Of a DNA stretch of 64,000 bases, positions 9,309 through 18,520 are shown piece after piece (within the stretch, counting starts at the first letter, position 1; every line of letters starts with the position of its first letter). The translations under genes were made by a program, and so were the position numbers. The DNA lies in assembly GCA_013141125.1 (NCBI GenBank), contig JABFRO010000002.1:1-64000 (forward strand), written 5' to 3'. Under the pieces are notes generated by a model. The model saw only the letters and a list, made by a program, of their open reading frames with translations. It searched no databases and was not told the DNA's origin. The DNA comes from Methylophilaceae bacterium. GTDB taxonomy: Bacteria; Pseudomonadota; Gammaproteobacteria; Burkholderiales; Methylophilaceae.

Positions 9309-10500
9309 ACATCCCCACAGTCGCCCCCATCACCCGCTCGATCTGCTCTTCGCGCTTGGCCCATTGCTTCATGATGACCTTTCTTTCCTTGTCCAAATCT
9401 TCCTGCATGGTGGAGAAGGCTTCAACAATGGCTTCCACGCGCTGACGGAAGCGTGGGCCGGTGAGGTATTGGTAGACCATTTCAGTCTTGGTTTGCTGGC
9501 CTTCGCTGGATTGTCGCGCCAGAGCGAGTTCCAGCAAGGATTGGCGCAGTATCATCGCCACCGGCAATGCGGCGCGCGGGTGCGTGACCCAGACACCTTC
9601 TACCAGCTCAAAGGTTTCCACGCCTTTGGGCAGGCTATGACTGACGATCACGGCGATTTCTGCCTTGGCGGTGCGCTGGTCGTCGCGCAGTTTAACTAGC
9701 CAGCCATCACTCCAGTTCTTGGTGCGTTTTAATTCCCACAAAATGGTACCGCCAGACTGGCCGCCTGTGCCGACCACGCGGTGCAGCACATCGCCGCCGA
9801 ATTCACCCTTGGGTACTGGCTCGATGGCATCGAATGGGAATTTGGTGCGCAGCAGGTTTTCCAGCTCCAGTTCCTGAACTTCACCCTGTAATTGTTGTGA
9901 GCCCTGTTCGGCGCGGCGTTTGAGGTCTTCAATCTGCTTCTGCATGGCGCTAATGGTTTGCTCTTTTTCCATGACCTTGAGCTTCTGTTCATCCTCGGCT
10001 TCTTTTCTGGCCAGGGTGCGCACTTCGGTCAATCCATCCTGCACACGCTTTTCTACGGTGAGTTCCAGTTCACGTTTGGCATCATCGAGTTCACGCTGTT
10101 TCTTGATGAGGTCGGCTTGCGCTTTTTGCGCCTCGGCCAATTTTGTATTGTTGGTGTTGAGTGTTTCTTGTAGTTCGGCGAGTTCACGTGCTTTTTGCTC
10201 CAGCTCATTGGCAGCGGCCAGTTTCGCTTTTTTGGCTTCCTGCGCCACAATGGTGGCTCTGTCTTTTTTCAGTTGTTCGGTCACCTGGTCGGCGACTTGC
10301 TCTTCCAGCCTACTTTTGGCCTCGGTCAGCTGTTTTGCCTTGTCACGCAGAATTTGCTCACGCGCCGCCATGTCTTTGTCTTTTTGCAACAATTGTTGCT
10401 GAAACTGCTTGCGGGTTGCAGCAATCAACGGTGCGGCCAGCGATTCGTTGAGCTTGATCTCGGTATTGCAGTTGGGGCAGATAATGGTTGGTTCGGTCAT
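9280..10500 (-). CDS. DUF2130 domain protein (possible PD-(D/E)XK nuclease fold)
   Basis: A 406-residue protein. It has an N-terminal CPNCNTEIKLNESLAAPLI segment, a long Lys/Glu/Gln-rich coiled coil (about residues 30-210), and a C-terminal globular DUF2130 domain starting near LENLLRTKFPFDAIEPVPKG. Within that domain, GGDVLHRVV followed by TILWELKRTKNWSDGW has the D...ExK spacing of PD-(D/E)XK nucleases. That reading is inference. The C-terminus stops at GMYGDLQGIAA, where homologues I know continue for about twenty residues (LQGIAG...EIEGL), so the end seems lost in the same deletion that truncated the next gene. DUF2130 genes often sit beside restriction-modification genes. Confidence 0.8.
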   Translation of the reverse strand: MTEPTIICPNCNTEIKLNESLAAPLIAATRKQFQQQLLQKDKDMAAREQILRDKAKQLTEAKSRLEEQVADQVTEQLKKDRATIVAQEAKKAKLAAANELEQKARELAELQETLNTNNTKLAEAQKAQADLIKKQRELDDAKRELELTVEKRVQDGLTEVRTLARKEAEDEQKLKVMEKEQTISAMQKQIEDLKRRAEQGSQQLQGEVQELELENLLRTKFPFDAIEPVPKGEFGGDVLHRVVGTGGQSGGTILWELKRTKNWSDGWLVKLRDDQRTAKAEIAVIVSHSLPKGVETFELVEGVWVTHPRAALPVAMILRQSLLELALARQSSEGQQTKTEMVYQYLTGPRFRQRVEAIVEAFSTMQEDLDKERKVIMKQWAKREEQIERVMGATVGMYGDLQGIAA

Positions 10501-10623
10501 GCTGAGTCCTTTGTGGGTTTTTTGTTACTACACCTCATTTTCCGAGGTTGGCAAAAGGATAGCCAAGTCGCTTCCCGTCACGGCAAATCCACTGCGCTTA
10601 AGTGGCTATTTGGCCTATGACCA

Positions 10624-10785
10624 ATGGAGGCTTATCTGCCGCTGATGGGTGCAGTTATACCAATGCGGGTAAGTGTCGCATGGGCATTTCATCATGTCTA
10701 TAAAAGTGAGAAGGAGAAGCCAAATCACCCTAGGCATGCAGGGGAGGATTTAACTTTTGAAGAGTACGCTATTTATCAGCGTTAA
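10624..10785 (+). CDS. possible small ORF between two genes
   Basis: A 53-codon frame (start MEAYLPLMGAVIP, end FEEYAIYQR) fills most of the gap between the DUF2130 gene and ppk1. It overlaps the 3' end of ppk1 by 17 bases on the other strand. There is no clear ribosome binding site and I recognise no family. It may be a fragment of a lost gene or chance. Otherwise the 10501-10768 gap shows nothing. Confidence 0.15.
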   Translation: MEAYLPLMGAVIPMRVSVAWAFHHVYKSEKEKPNHPRHAGEDLTFEEYAIYQR

Positions 10786-12859
10786 AAGTCACACCCTGCC
10801 CATAGGTGGTCATTAACTGCTGTTGTGCGCTAAAAGTGATGTTGCGTCGAGCCGGAAGCTGGCGGTAGGTGCTGTCTGGCAGCATTTCCCAGGCATTGGT
10901 GTTATCTTTTAAATAGAACTCCAGGCCTTCCTTGATGATGCGTTTTTTGACTTTGGCATCCAGTATGGGGACGCAAACTTCGATGCGACGGAAAAAGTTG
11001 CGGTACATCCAATCGGCGCTGGAGAGATAAACATCTTCGGCTTGATTATTATAAAAATAAAAAATACGTGTGTGTTCCAGAAAGCGGCCGACAATGGAAC
11101 GCACGCGTATATTTTCCGATACGCCGGGTATGCCGGGCTTTAGCGCGCAAACGCCGCGCACGATGAGATCAATTTGCACGCCCGCTTTGGAGGCATCATA
11201 TAAAGCCCGAATAATATCGGGGTCGAGCAAGGCATTCATTTTGGCGATAACGCGCGCTTTTTTGCCGGATTTGGCCAGCTCGGCTTCGCGTGCTATCGCC
11301 GCAATCAGATTGCGATGCAAGGTAAACGGCGATTGCCATAAATGATGCAAATGGCTGGCTTTGCCCAAGCCGGTCAGCTGAGCGAATACATCGCTGACAT
11401 CTTCGCAAATGGCTTCAGCGCAAGTCAGCAGGCCAAAATCGGTATACAGGCGCGCGGTACGCTGATGATAATTGCCGGTAGAAAGGTGGACATAGCGAAC
11501 CAATTTATCGTCTTCGCGGCGAACCACCAAGGCCAGTTTGCAATGGGTTTTATGGCCGACCACGCCATAAGTCACATGCGCGCCGGCGTTTTCCAGCTTG
11601 GCCGCCCAATTGATATTGGCTTCTTCATCAAAGCGCGCCATCAGCTCCACCACCACGGTGACTTCCTTGCCCTTTTGCGCGGCTTCTATCAAGGATTGCA
11701 TCAGCGTCGAATCGGCACTGGTGCGATAAAAAGTCTGCTTGATCGCCAGCACATGCGGGTCTTCTGCCGCTTGTTTGATGAATTCGATGACCGGATTAAA
11801 TGACTGAAACGGGTGATGCAACAGAATATCCTGCCGGCGTATGGCGCTGAAAATATCCGCTGACTTGCTCAGTTCGCGCGGCTGGCTTGGGGTGTAGTGC
11901 GGATATTTCAAATCCGGCCTATCTACCCACTCCGGCACCTGCATCAAACGCACCAGATTGACCAGGCCATTGACTTGATACAAGTCTTCCTTCTTCAGCT
12001 TGAATTGTTCCAGCAGAAATGCCGTCATTTCCGGCGAGCAGTTATCCGCCACTTCCAGACGCACAGCATCGCCCAGCTGGCGCTGGGTCAGTTCGTCTTT
12101 CAGGGCCAGTTTGAGGTCGGTAAAATCCTCGTCCTCCACGGTGAGTTCACTATTACGCGTAACACGGAACTGGTAGCAACCCTTGATCTGCATCCCGGAA
12201 AACAGCTCATGCACATGCGCGTGCAGAATCGAGGACAAAAACACAAAACCGTCGGCGCAACCGGCAATTTCCTCGGGCAGATGAATCACGCGCGGCAAGG
12301 CACGCGGTGCCTGCACGATGGCAATGCCGGATTTACGGCCAAAGGCATCGTTGCCTTCCAGCTCGACGGCAAAATTCAGGCTTTTATTGAGTACGCGCGG
12401 AAACGGGTGGGCAGGATCCAGGCCAATAGGCGTAAGAATAGGCATCAGTTCGCGGAAGAAATAATCGCGTATCCACGCGCTTTGCGCCTCATTCCAATGC
12501 GTGCGCCGAAAGAAAAAGATGTTTTGCTGCTTGAGCAGAGGCAACACCACATCATTCAGCGTTTTGTATTGGGATTCGACCAGCGCATGGGCTTCACGAC
12601 TAACTTTGGCAAACACTTGCTTGGGCAACAAGCCATCAGCTTCGGTGACACTGGCGTTATATTCGATTTGCTGTTTAAGCCCGGCAACACGAACTTCAAA
12701 AAACTCGTCCATATTGCTGCTGAAAATGCACAAAAATTTCAGACGTTCAAGTAAAGGGGTGTTGGCATTTTCAGCCTGTGCTAAAACGCGGCGATTAAAG
12801 GCCAGCAAGCCTAATTCGCGATTGACAAAGTATTCTGGATTCAAAGCGGAATGTTTCAA
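10769..12859 (-). CDS. ppk1: polyphosphate kinase 1
   Basis: A 696-residue PPK1, the usual length. It reversibly builds inorganic polyphosphate from ATP and usually sits at the inner membrane. Visible features are the N-terminal helical domain (NRELGLLAFNRRVLAQAEN), the FSSNMDEFFEVRVAGL segment, the AIKQTFYRTSADSTLM segment, the phospholipase D-like HxK (THCKLALVVRR) that carries the phosphorylated histidine, LSTGNYHQRTARLYTDFGLL, and SSADWMYRNFFRRIEV near the C-terminus. It is transcribed alone. No ppx neighbour is present, and nothing suggests a defect. Confidence 0.95.
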   Translation of the reverse strand: MKHSALNPEYFVNRELGLLAFNRRVLAQAENANTPLLERLKFLCIFSSNMDEFFEVRVAGLKQQIEYNASVTEADGLLPKQVFAKVSREAHALVESQYKTLNDVVLPLLKQQNIFFFRRTHWNEAQSAWIRDYFFRELMPILTPIGLDPAHPFPRVLNKSLNFAVELEGNDAFGRKSGIAIVQAPRALPRVIHLPEEIAGCADGFVFLSSILHAHVHELFSGMQIKGCYQFRVTRNSELTVEDEDFTDLKLALKDELTQRQLGDAVRLEVADNCSPEMTAFLLEQFKLKKEDLYQVNGLVNLVRLMQVPEWVDRPDLKYPHYTPSQPRELSKSADIFSAIRRQDILLHHPFQSFNPVIEFIKQAAEDPHVLAIKQTFYRTSADSTLMQSLIEAAQKGKEVTVVVELMARFDEEANINWAAKLENAGAHVTYGVVGHKTHCKLALVVRREDDKLVRYVHLSTGNYHQRTARLYTDFGLLTCAEAICEDVSDVFAQLTGLGKASHLHHLWQSPFTLHRNLIAAIAREAELAKSGKKARVIAKMNALLDPDIIRALYDASKAGVQIDLIVRGVCALKPGIPGVSENIRVRSIVGRFLEHTRIFYFYNNQAEDVYLSSADWMYRNFFRRIEVCVPILDAKVKKRIIKEGLEFYLKDNTNAWEMLPDSTYRQLPARRNITFSAQQQLMTTYGQGVTFNADK

Positions 12860-12926
12860 AAAATCAAAGCCTTAAATATATGCCAGAATTATGACAACAA
12901 TATGACAATTTAGTTACATAAAAATA

Positions 12927-12953
12927 CAAGGGCAGGTTTCTAACCCGCCCTTG
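12927..12953 (-). terminator. intrinsic terminator after yggX
   Basis: The arms CAAGGGCRGGT and ACCYGCCCTTG pair around a five-base loop. On the minus strand the stem is followed by TATTTTTATG. It lies 40 bases downstream of the yggX stop and upstream of ppk1, so it separates the two transcripts. Confidence 0.75.
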
Positions 12954-12992
12954 ATGTTATGTGAATCGTTAATTCAATGAAGCCTTGTCGAG

Positions 12993-13262
12993 CTACTTGG
13001 GTGGCACATAACCTTCGGCTTTATCCGCGCCACCACCAAAAAAGTAAGCCTCAGTTTGTTGCGACAGATATTTACGTGCCTGTGCATCGGCCAAGCTGAG
13101 GCGGTTTTCATTCACCAGCATGGTTTGCTGCTTCAACCAACCCGCCCAGGCTTCTTTGGAAACATTTTCAAATATACGCTGACCCAACGCTCCCGGGTAT
13201 GGCGGAAAATCCAGACCATCGGCTTCGTGGCCGAGTTTGATGCAATTGACAGTTCTTGCCAT
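12993..13262 (-). CDS. yggX: Fe(2+)-trafficking / oxidative damage protection protein YggX
   Basis: An 89-residue protein beginning [11 protein letters not shown], with the conserved Cys7, [20 protein letters not shown] and the C-terminal AEGYVPP tail of the family. YggX is a small cytosolic protein that helps protect iron-sulfur clusters and the labile iron pool from oxidants. The ATG at 13262 is chosen because it begins the family sequence. An upstream in-frame start at 13295 only adds unrelated residues. It is a monocistronic gene with a good terminator. Confidence 0.92.
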   Translation of the reverse strand: MARTVNCIKLGHEADGLDFPPYPGALGQRIFENVSKEAWAGWLKQQTMLVNENRLSLADAQARKYLSQQTEAYFFGGGADKAEGYVPPK

Positions 13263-13351
13263 GATACGAATCCTGTAAAAGTGATTTGCTATCATAACTC
13301 AAGCCACCTTATGGCGCGATAGGTGGATTAATCTCCAGGCAGAATCCCAGA

Positions 13352-13434
13352 GGGACTTCTATAAATTCAAAACTTTATGTCAGGCGAGGCGCTAACGAAA
13401 CATCACGACGAAGTTTGAATTTATAAAAGCTCCC
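13352..13434. repeat. imperfect inverted repeat after the TauE/SafE gene
   Basis: The left arm (13352-13375, GGGACTTCTATAAATTC...) and right arm (13411-13434, ...GAATTTATAAAAGCTCCC) are near-perfect inverted copies with one-base indels, around a 35-base centre. The element abuts the stop codon of the permease gene. It could act as a terminator or be a small mobile palindrome. Confidence 0.6.
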
Positions 13435-14097
13435 CTATATTAAATGCCACAAGCCCCAGCAGCCAAACCCCAATACCAATAAGCCGCTCATGCGGCGTAG
13501 CCAAAGGTGTTGTATCAGTTTTTTCAGTTTTACAGCCGCCATGCCCATGGCTAACAAAGCGGGCAGAGTGCCCAGACCGAATACCATCATCAACAGGCCG
13601 CCGCGCAGGGGATCCGCCGTGGCGATAGCAGCCACCAGCACGCTATAGACCAAACCGCAGGGCAGCCAGCCCCAGATGGCACCCAGTGCAAAGGCTTGCG
13701 GCAATGTTTGCACCGGTAAAAAGCGTTTGGAATAAGGCTGTAACCGTCGCCAGAGCTTTGCGCCCAATCGCTCCAACATGGTCACACCGCGCCAGATACC
13801 TGCCAGATAGAGCCCGAGCAGAATCAACATGCAATTGGCCAAAGCATAAAGAATCTTCTCCATCGGCAATATATGTTGCAGAAAAAAGCCGGAAGCTCCC
13901 ACCGCTCCGGCCAATGCGCCAGCCAGGGTATAACTGAGGATACGCCCCAGATTGTAGCTGAGCAATAAGCCGGTTTTGGGCTGCTGGCCGGGCAAGGTCA
14001 TGCTGATGGCACTCACGATGCCGCCGCACATACCCACGCAATGTCCGGCTCCGAGCAACCCCACCAGCAGGGTGGCGATCAAGCTTAGTTCTATCAT
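13435..14097 (-). CDS. sulfite exporter TauE/SafE-like membrane protein
   Basis: A 220-residue membrane protein with about six hydrophobic segments. It starts MIELSLIATLLVGLLGAGHC, and the GHCVGMCGG motif (His19, Cys20, Cys24) is typical of the TauE/SafE subgroup often found with cbb3-oxidase or copper-handling genes. The WGWLPCGLVYSVL motif recurs in the second half. Metal or sulfur-anion transport is the usual guess. The start at 14097 is chosen for its AAGGAAC ribosome binding site and family fit; a longer frame to 14214 overlaps ampG. It is divergent from ampG with 64 bases between the starts. Confidence 0.8.
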   Translation of the reverse strand: MIELSLIATLLVGLLGAGHCVGMCGGIVSAISMTLPGQQPKTGLLLSYNLGRILSYTLAGALAGAVGASGFFLQHILPMEKILYALANCMLILLGLYLAGIWRGVTMLERLGAKLWRRLQPYSKRFLPVQTLPQAFALGAIWGWLPCGLVYSVLVAAIATADPLRGGLLMMVFGLGTLPALLAMGMAAVKLKKLIQHLWLRRMSGLLVLGFGCWGLWHLI

Positions 14098-14161
14098 ATT
14101 GTTCCTTAAGATATTGGCTATTGTGGCATAGGCCGCCTGTTTTCGGGTATGGTTACGGGCT

Positions 14162-15406
14162 ATGACTAAAACCATCAATCTCCGTGAAGTGCTGCTCAAC
14201 AAGCGCATGCTCATTTGTATTTTTACCGGCTTCAGCTCCGGCTTGCCGCTTTATATTCTGATTAGTCTGCTACCTGCTTGGCTACGTTCGGAAGGCGTAA
14301 ATTTAAAAGCGATTGGCTTGTTTGCGCTGATTCAATTGCCGTTTACCTGGAAATTCATCTGGGCACCATTATTTGACCGTTACACACCGCCGTTGGGGCG
14401 CAGGCGCGGCTGGTTGCTGATCTCGCAATTGGCTTTGCTGCTTTCTATCCCCGCGTTTGGCGCGCTGCATCCCCAGCTCAACATTTGGACGATAGCCTAT
14501 CTGGCAGCCGTGGTGGCGTTTTTCAGCGCTTCGCAAGATGTGGTGCTGGATGCCTATCGACGCGAGTTATTGCTGGATAACGAACTGGGTCTGGGTAATG
14601 CAGTACACGTCAATGCCTATAAAATCGCCGGGTTGATACCCGGTTCGCTGTCCCTGATACTGGCGGATTTTTTACCCTGGAGCAGTGTATTTTTCATCAC
14701 GGCATTATTCATGCTGCCCGGTCTGGCCATGACTTTGCTGGTGAGGGAGCCACTGCTGAAAAACGGTGCGCCCAAAACCCTGCGCGCAGCCATCGTCGAG
14801 CCATTCAATGAATTTATCGGGCGCAATGGCGTGGCCAGCGCCCTAACTATTCTGGCTTTTATTTTCTTTTACAAACTTGGCGACAGCATGGCCACCGCGC
14901 TGGCCACGCCGTTTTATCTGGATATGGGCTTCAGCAAAACTGAAATCGGCCTGGTCGCCAAAAATGCCGGGCTGTGGCCCAGCGTTATCGGCGGTATGTT
15001 GGGCGGCATCTGGATGATAAAGCTGGGCATTAACCGTGCGCTGTGGCTATTTGGCGCGGTGCAAATGCTGGCGATTCTAGGTTTTGCCTGGCTGGCCACG
15101 GTGGGGCATAGCCTGCCCTGGCTGGCCGTAGTGATTGGCGTGGAAGCACTGGGCGTAGGCCTGGGCACCGCCGCTTTTGTCGCCTACATTGCCCACACCA
15201 CGCACCCGCTCTACACCGCCACCCAGTTCGCGCTGTTCACCAGTCTGGCCGCCGTACCGCGCACCGTTGCCAATGCCGCCACCGGTTATCTGATTGAATG
15301 GCTGGGCTGGGTTGTATTCTTTTTATTCTGCTTTGTGATTGCGATCCCCGGCATGTTGCTGCTGCTGAAAGTGGCACCGTGGAATGGTAAAAATAAAGTG
15401 CTGTAG
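14162..15406 (+). CDS. ampG: AmpG-family muropeptide permease (MFS)
   Basis: A 414-residue major facilitator protein with about twelve hydrophobic segments. GFSSGLPLYIL in TM1, WKFIWAPLFDRYTPPLGRRRGW and SASQDVVLDAYRRELL are the AmpG signatures. AmpG imports anhydro-muropeptides released from the cell wall during growth so that they can be recycled. A homologue of AmpD, the amidase that processes these imports, is encoded about 4.3 kb away in this window (19672-20208), which fits a recycling role. It is convergent with the RND permease gene. Confidence 0.88.
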   Translation: MTKTINLREVLLNKRMLICIFTGFSSGLPLYILISLLPAWLRSEGVNLKAIGLFALIQLPFTWKFIWAPLFDRYTPPLGRRRGWLLISQLALLLSIPAFGALHPQLNIWTIAYLAAVVAFFSASQDVVLDAYRRELLLDNELGLGNAVHVNAYKIAGLIPGSLSLILADFLPWSSVFFITALFMLPGLAMTLLVREPLLKNGAPKTLRAAIVEPFNEFIGRNGVASALTILAFIFFYKLGDSMATALATPFYLDMGFSKTEIGLVAKNAGLWPSVIGGMLGGIWMIKLGINRALWLFGAVQMLAILGFAWLATVGHSLPWLAVVIGVEALGVGLGTAAFVAYIAHTTHPLYTATQFALFTSLAAVPRTVANAATGYLIEWLGWVVFFLFCFVIAIPGMLLLLKVAPWNGKNKVL

Positions 15407-15425
15407 TGTTTGCAATATTCATTAC

Positions 15426-15452
15426 AAGGGGACAGATTTTAAATCTGGCTCC
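15426..15452. repeat. short REP-like palindrome
   Basis: AAGGGGACAGATTTTAAATC followed by TGGCTCC is a close palindrome built on GGGGACAGATTT/AAATCTG, a type seen as dispersed REP-like sequences in many proteobacteria. It lies between two convergent genes and may help end both transcripts. Confidence 0.5.
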
Positions 15453-15460
15453 TATCGACA

Positions 15461-18400
15461 TCAATTAGCCTGCCTTTTCTCAAACCTATCCACGCCATGC
15501 ATGGTGAGTGAATAAACCGCAGGCACCACCACCAGCGTGAGCAAGGTGGAAGTAATCATGCCGCCTATCACTGCCACTGACAGCGGGCCGTTGGTTTCAG
15601 CTCCGGCACCCAGCCCCAATGCGGCTGGTAGCAAAGCCAAAATGATGGTGAGTGAGGTCATCAGCACCGGTCTTAGCCGTATGGGGCAGGCATCTTCAAG
15701 TGCCGCATCAATGGAATAACCTTCCAAACGTCGCTGATTGGTAAGATCAACTAGCAGAATGGAGTTTTTGGCGACCAAGCCTATCAGCAGCACCAAGCCG
15801 ATCATGGAATAAATGTTGAGCGAATCATTCATCAACCACAGCGCCATCACCCCGCCAATAATGGCCAATGGTTGCGCCAGCATGATGATAAGCGGCTGCA
15901 GGAAAGAGTTGAACTGGCTGGCCAGCACCATATAAAGCAACAGCAATGCCATGGAAAAAGCAAACAGCATGTATTTGGCGGTTTTGCCAAATTCATCGGC
16001 CTGACCTGTTAATTTAATTGAATAACCAGGTGGCATTAGGGGAGCAGCTGTTTCCTGTACCTTTTTAATAGCCTCACTCAAGGGGATGCTGGGTGAGGCG
16101 TAAAAATTGGCGGCATAACGCAAATCAAAACGCCCAATCACGGCCGGCCCCAGCTTGGGTTTGAAACTGGCAACGGTATCCAGCCGTACCATGCTGCCAT
16201 CTCTGGCGCGCAGATAGATTTTGGACAAATCGGATGGCTGGCCAAAGCTGCCATCCTTGGCTTTAAGGCGAATATCGTAACGTTCGCCATCGCCCGGTTC
16301 GTCATTATATTTGGCAATATCTATGCCGCCGGTCAGCATATTGAGCGTAAACGCAATATCCTGTGCGGAAAGGCCAATATCGGCGGCGCGCGCACGGTCA
16401 ATATGCATTTCCAGCTGCGGTAAATCCAGTTGCAGATCCAGATCCAGCCTGCCCATACCCGGTGTGCTGGAAAGCTTTTGCTGCAATTGCTTGGCCAGTT
16501 TGCCGACCGTATCCAGATTTGGCCCCGCCAGATTGAATTGCAGCGGGTCGCCGCGTGTTCCGCCAACGCTGGCAGCAGGTGCCGGAAAAGCGTTAATGCC
16601 GGGAATTTGCCCCAGCTCCTTGCGCAGCTGCTTGATCGTCTCCTGCTGGCTGATGTTGCGCTGGTCTCTATCCTGCATACGCACACTGACAAAACCCTGA
16701 TTCGACTGACCAGTTTGGCCGATACCAATCGCAGTGAAATAGGCGGCGATTTCGGGGTGATTGGCTAGAATTTTCTCGACTTGTAGCAGGCGCGAATTAG
16801 AGTAATCCACACTGGAGCCTAGCGGGGTTTTTAGAAAAACCAAAAAACGGCCTTCATCTTCTTCCGGCGTGAACTCCTTCTTCACCGCCTGAAAAAACCA
16901 CACGCTGGAAACCACCACAATCACGGTTAAAAGCACTACCAACCAGCGATGATTAAGTGATAGTTTCAACAGTTTTCGGTAAAACACATCCATTTTATGA
17001 AAAAAGTTTTCCAGCGCGAAATAAAAACGCCCATGCTGCTTGGTAACTTTGAGATAACGCGAACACAGCATGGGCGTTAGCGTCAGTGACACAAACAGCG
17101 AAACCAGCACGCCAAACGTCACCACTACGGCAAACGATTTAAAGAACTGGCCGATAATGCCATCCATGAAAATCACCGGTGCGAAAATGGAAACTAGCGA
17201 CAGCGTGGCCGCCAGAATTGCAAACACCACTTCTTTACTGCCATTCAATGCGGCATTGACCGGATCGTGGTCTATGGTTTCACGGTGACGAAAAATATTC
17301 TCCAGCACCACAATCGAGTCATCAACCACCACACCGATCAAAAGCAGCAAGGCGAGCAAAGTCATCACATTAAAGGTAAATCCACTGAAATACATCACTG
17401 CAATTGCGCCTAATAAAGATACAGGAATGGCAATGGTGATAATGATAGTGGAGCGTACCGAACGCAGAAATAGCCAAACAATCGCAGCAGCCAGTACGGT
17501 TCCGGCAATCAAATGCTCCAGCAATGCCTTGATAAGCTCCTTGATGTAAAGCGCGTCGTTAGTGCTTACTTCTATGCTTAAGCCAGGTGGCAGTTGTGGT
17601 CTAATCTCGTTATCCAGACGGCGGTTGACTTCATCGACAATGGCAACTGTATTGGCATTGGCGATTTTTACTACAAACAAACCCACCGTCGGCTCGCCAT
17701 TGAAATGCGCCACTTGCCGGTAATCACTCAGGCCATCTTCAAGCTCGGCCACATCCTTGAGGCGTATAGGCGCACCATCACGAGAAACCACAATCAGGTT
17801 GGCAAGATCCGCCAGTTTGTGAAATTCCATATCCAGCTTGAACAGATACTCGCTTTTTTGTCCGACAATAAAGCCACCCGGCAACTGTACGTGTTCGCGG
17901 GCAAACGCAGCTTGCAAATCTTGAGCAGTTACGCCCAATGCTGTCATCCGTTCCGGTAGCAAATTGACACGAATAGTACGGTCGCGACGGCCGCCAATCT
18001 GAATTTCACCAACACCGTTAATAGTTTCCAGCTTTTTCTTCAGCACATTCAGCGCGTATTGGTTGAGCTGTTGCTGGGTACGATCACCGCGTAATGCCAA
18101 CCGCATCACCGGGCTGGCGTTGGAATCCTGCTTGGCCACAATGGGCGGATCGGCATCATTGGGCAAACGGCGCAATACCTGGTTGACCTTGGATTGCACT
18201 TCGTTAAAAGCCACATTGATGTTTTTATTCAGACTGAAAGTAATCACCACCGTGGAAACGCCCGGGCTGGAACTGGATTGGATATGCTCAATACCGGGCA
18301 CGCTATTGACGGCGGTTTCAATGATATTGGTAATGCTGGCATCAATAATGTCCGGGTTGGCACCGCGCTCTGTAGTGGCGATGGAAATCACCGGAAACTC

Positions 18401-18520
18401 GATATAAGGCAGACGGTCAACACCGATGCGCTGATAGCTGATAATGCCGAACAGCACCAGCACCCCGGATAACATCCAGGCTAGTACATGCCGTTTAATG
18501 GAAAGCTCTGGTAACGTCAT
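15461..18520 (-). CDS. RND multidrug/solute efflux permease (HAE1 family)
   Basis: A 1019-residue inner-membrane proton antiporter of the AcrB/MdtB type. It has an N-terminal TM helix (RHVLAWMLSGVLVLFGIISY), a first periplasmic domain with FNEVQSKVNQVLRRLP, the TM4 VVDDSIVVLENIFRHRE signature with paired Asp, a second periplasmic half, and the C-terminal GLVAKNSILLVDLTN and PIRLRPVLMTSLTIILALLP motifs. Length and order are complete. Its ATG overlaps the TGA of the adaptor gene (ATGA). No outer-membrane channel gene follows, so a shared TolC-like partner elsewhere is likely. The substrate is unknown. Confidence 0.93.
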   Translation of the reverse strand: MTLPELSIKRHVLAWMLSGVLVLFGIISYQRIGVDRLPYIEFPVISIATTERGANPDIIDASITNIIETAVNSVPGIEHIQSSSSPGVSTVVITFSLNKNINVAFNEVQSKVNQVLRRLPNDADPPIVAKQDSNASPVMRLALRGDRTQQQLNQYALNVLKKKLETINGVGEIQIGGRRDRTIRVNLLPERMTALGVTAQDLQAAFAREHVQLPGGFIVGQKSEYLFKLDMEFHKLADLANLIVVSRDGAPIRLKDVAELEDGLSDYRQVAHFNGEPTVGLFVVKIANANTVAIVDEVNRRLDNEIRPQLPPGLSIEVSTNDALYIKELIKALLEHLIAGTVLAAAIVWLFLRSVRSTIIITIAIPVSLLGAIAVMYFSGFTFNVMTLLALLLLIGVVVDDSIVVLENIFRHRETIDHDPVNAALNGSKEVVFAILAATLSLVSIFAPVIFMDGIIGQFFKSFAVVVTFGVLVSLFVSLTLTPMLCSRYLKVTKQHGRFYFALENFFHKMDVFYRKLLKLSLNHRWLVVLLTVIVVVSSVWFFQAVKKEFTPEEDEGRFLVFLKTPLGSSVDYSNSRLLQVEKILANHPEIAAYFTAIGIGQTGQSNQGFVSVRMQDRDQRNISQQETIKQLRKELGQIPGINAFPAPAASVGGTRGDPLQFNLAGPNLDTVGKLAKQLQQKLSSTPGMGRLDLDLQLDLPQLEMHIDRARAADIGLSAQDIAFTLNMLTGGIDIAKYNDEPGDGERYDIRLKAKDGSFGQPSDLSKIYLRARDGSMVRLDTVASFKPKLGPAVIGRFDLRYAANFYASPSIPLSEAIKKVQETAAPLMPPGYSIKLTGQADEFGKTAKYMLFAFSMALLLLYMVLASQFNSFLQPLIIMLAQPLAIIGGVMALWLMNDSLNIYSMIGLVLLIGLVAKNSILLVDLTNQRRLEGYSIDAALEDACPIRLRPVLMTSLTIILALLPAALGLGAGAETNGPLSVAVIGGMITSTLLTLVVVPAVYSLTMHGVDRFEKRQAN

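Noticed and set aside
7660-10620. Plus-strand frames opposite the ATPase and DUF2130 genes, some over 100 codons
   Set aside because: Low-complexity Ser/Phe/Leu-rich translations that mirror the coiled-coil codons of the real genes.
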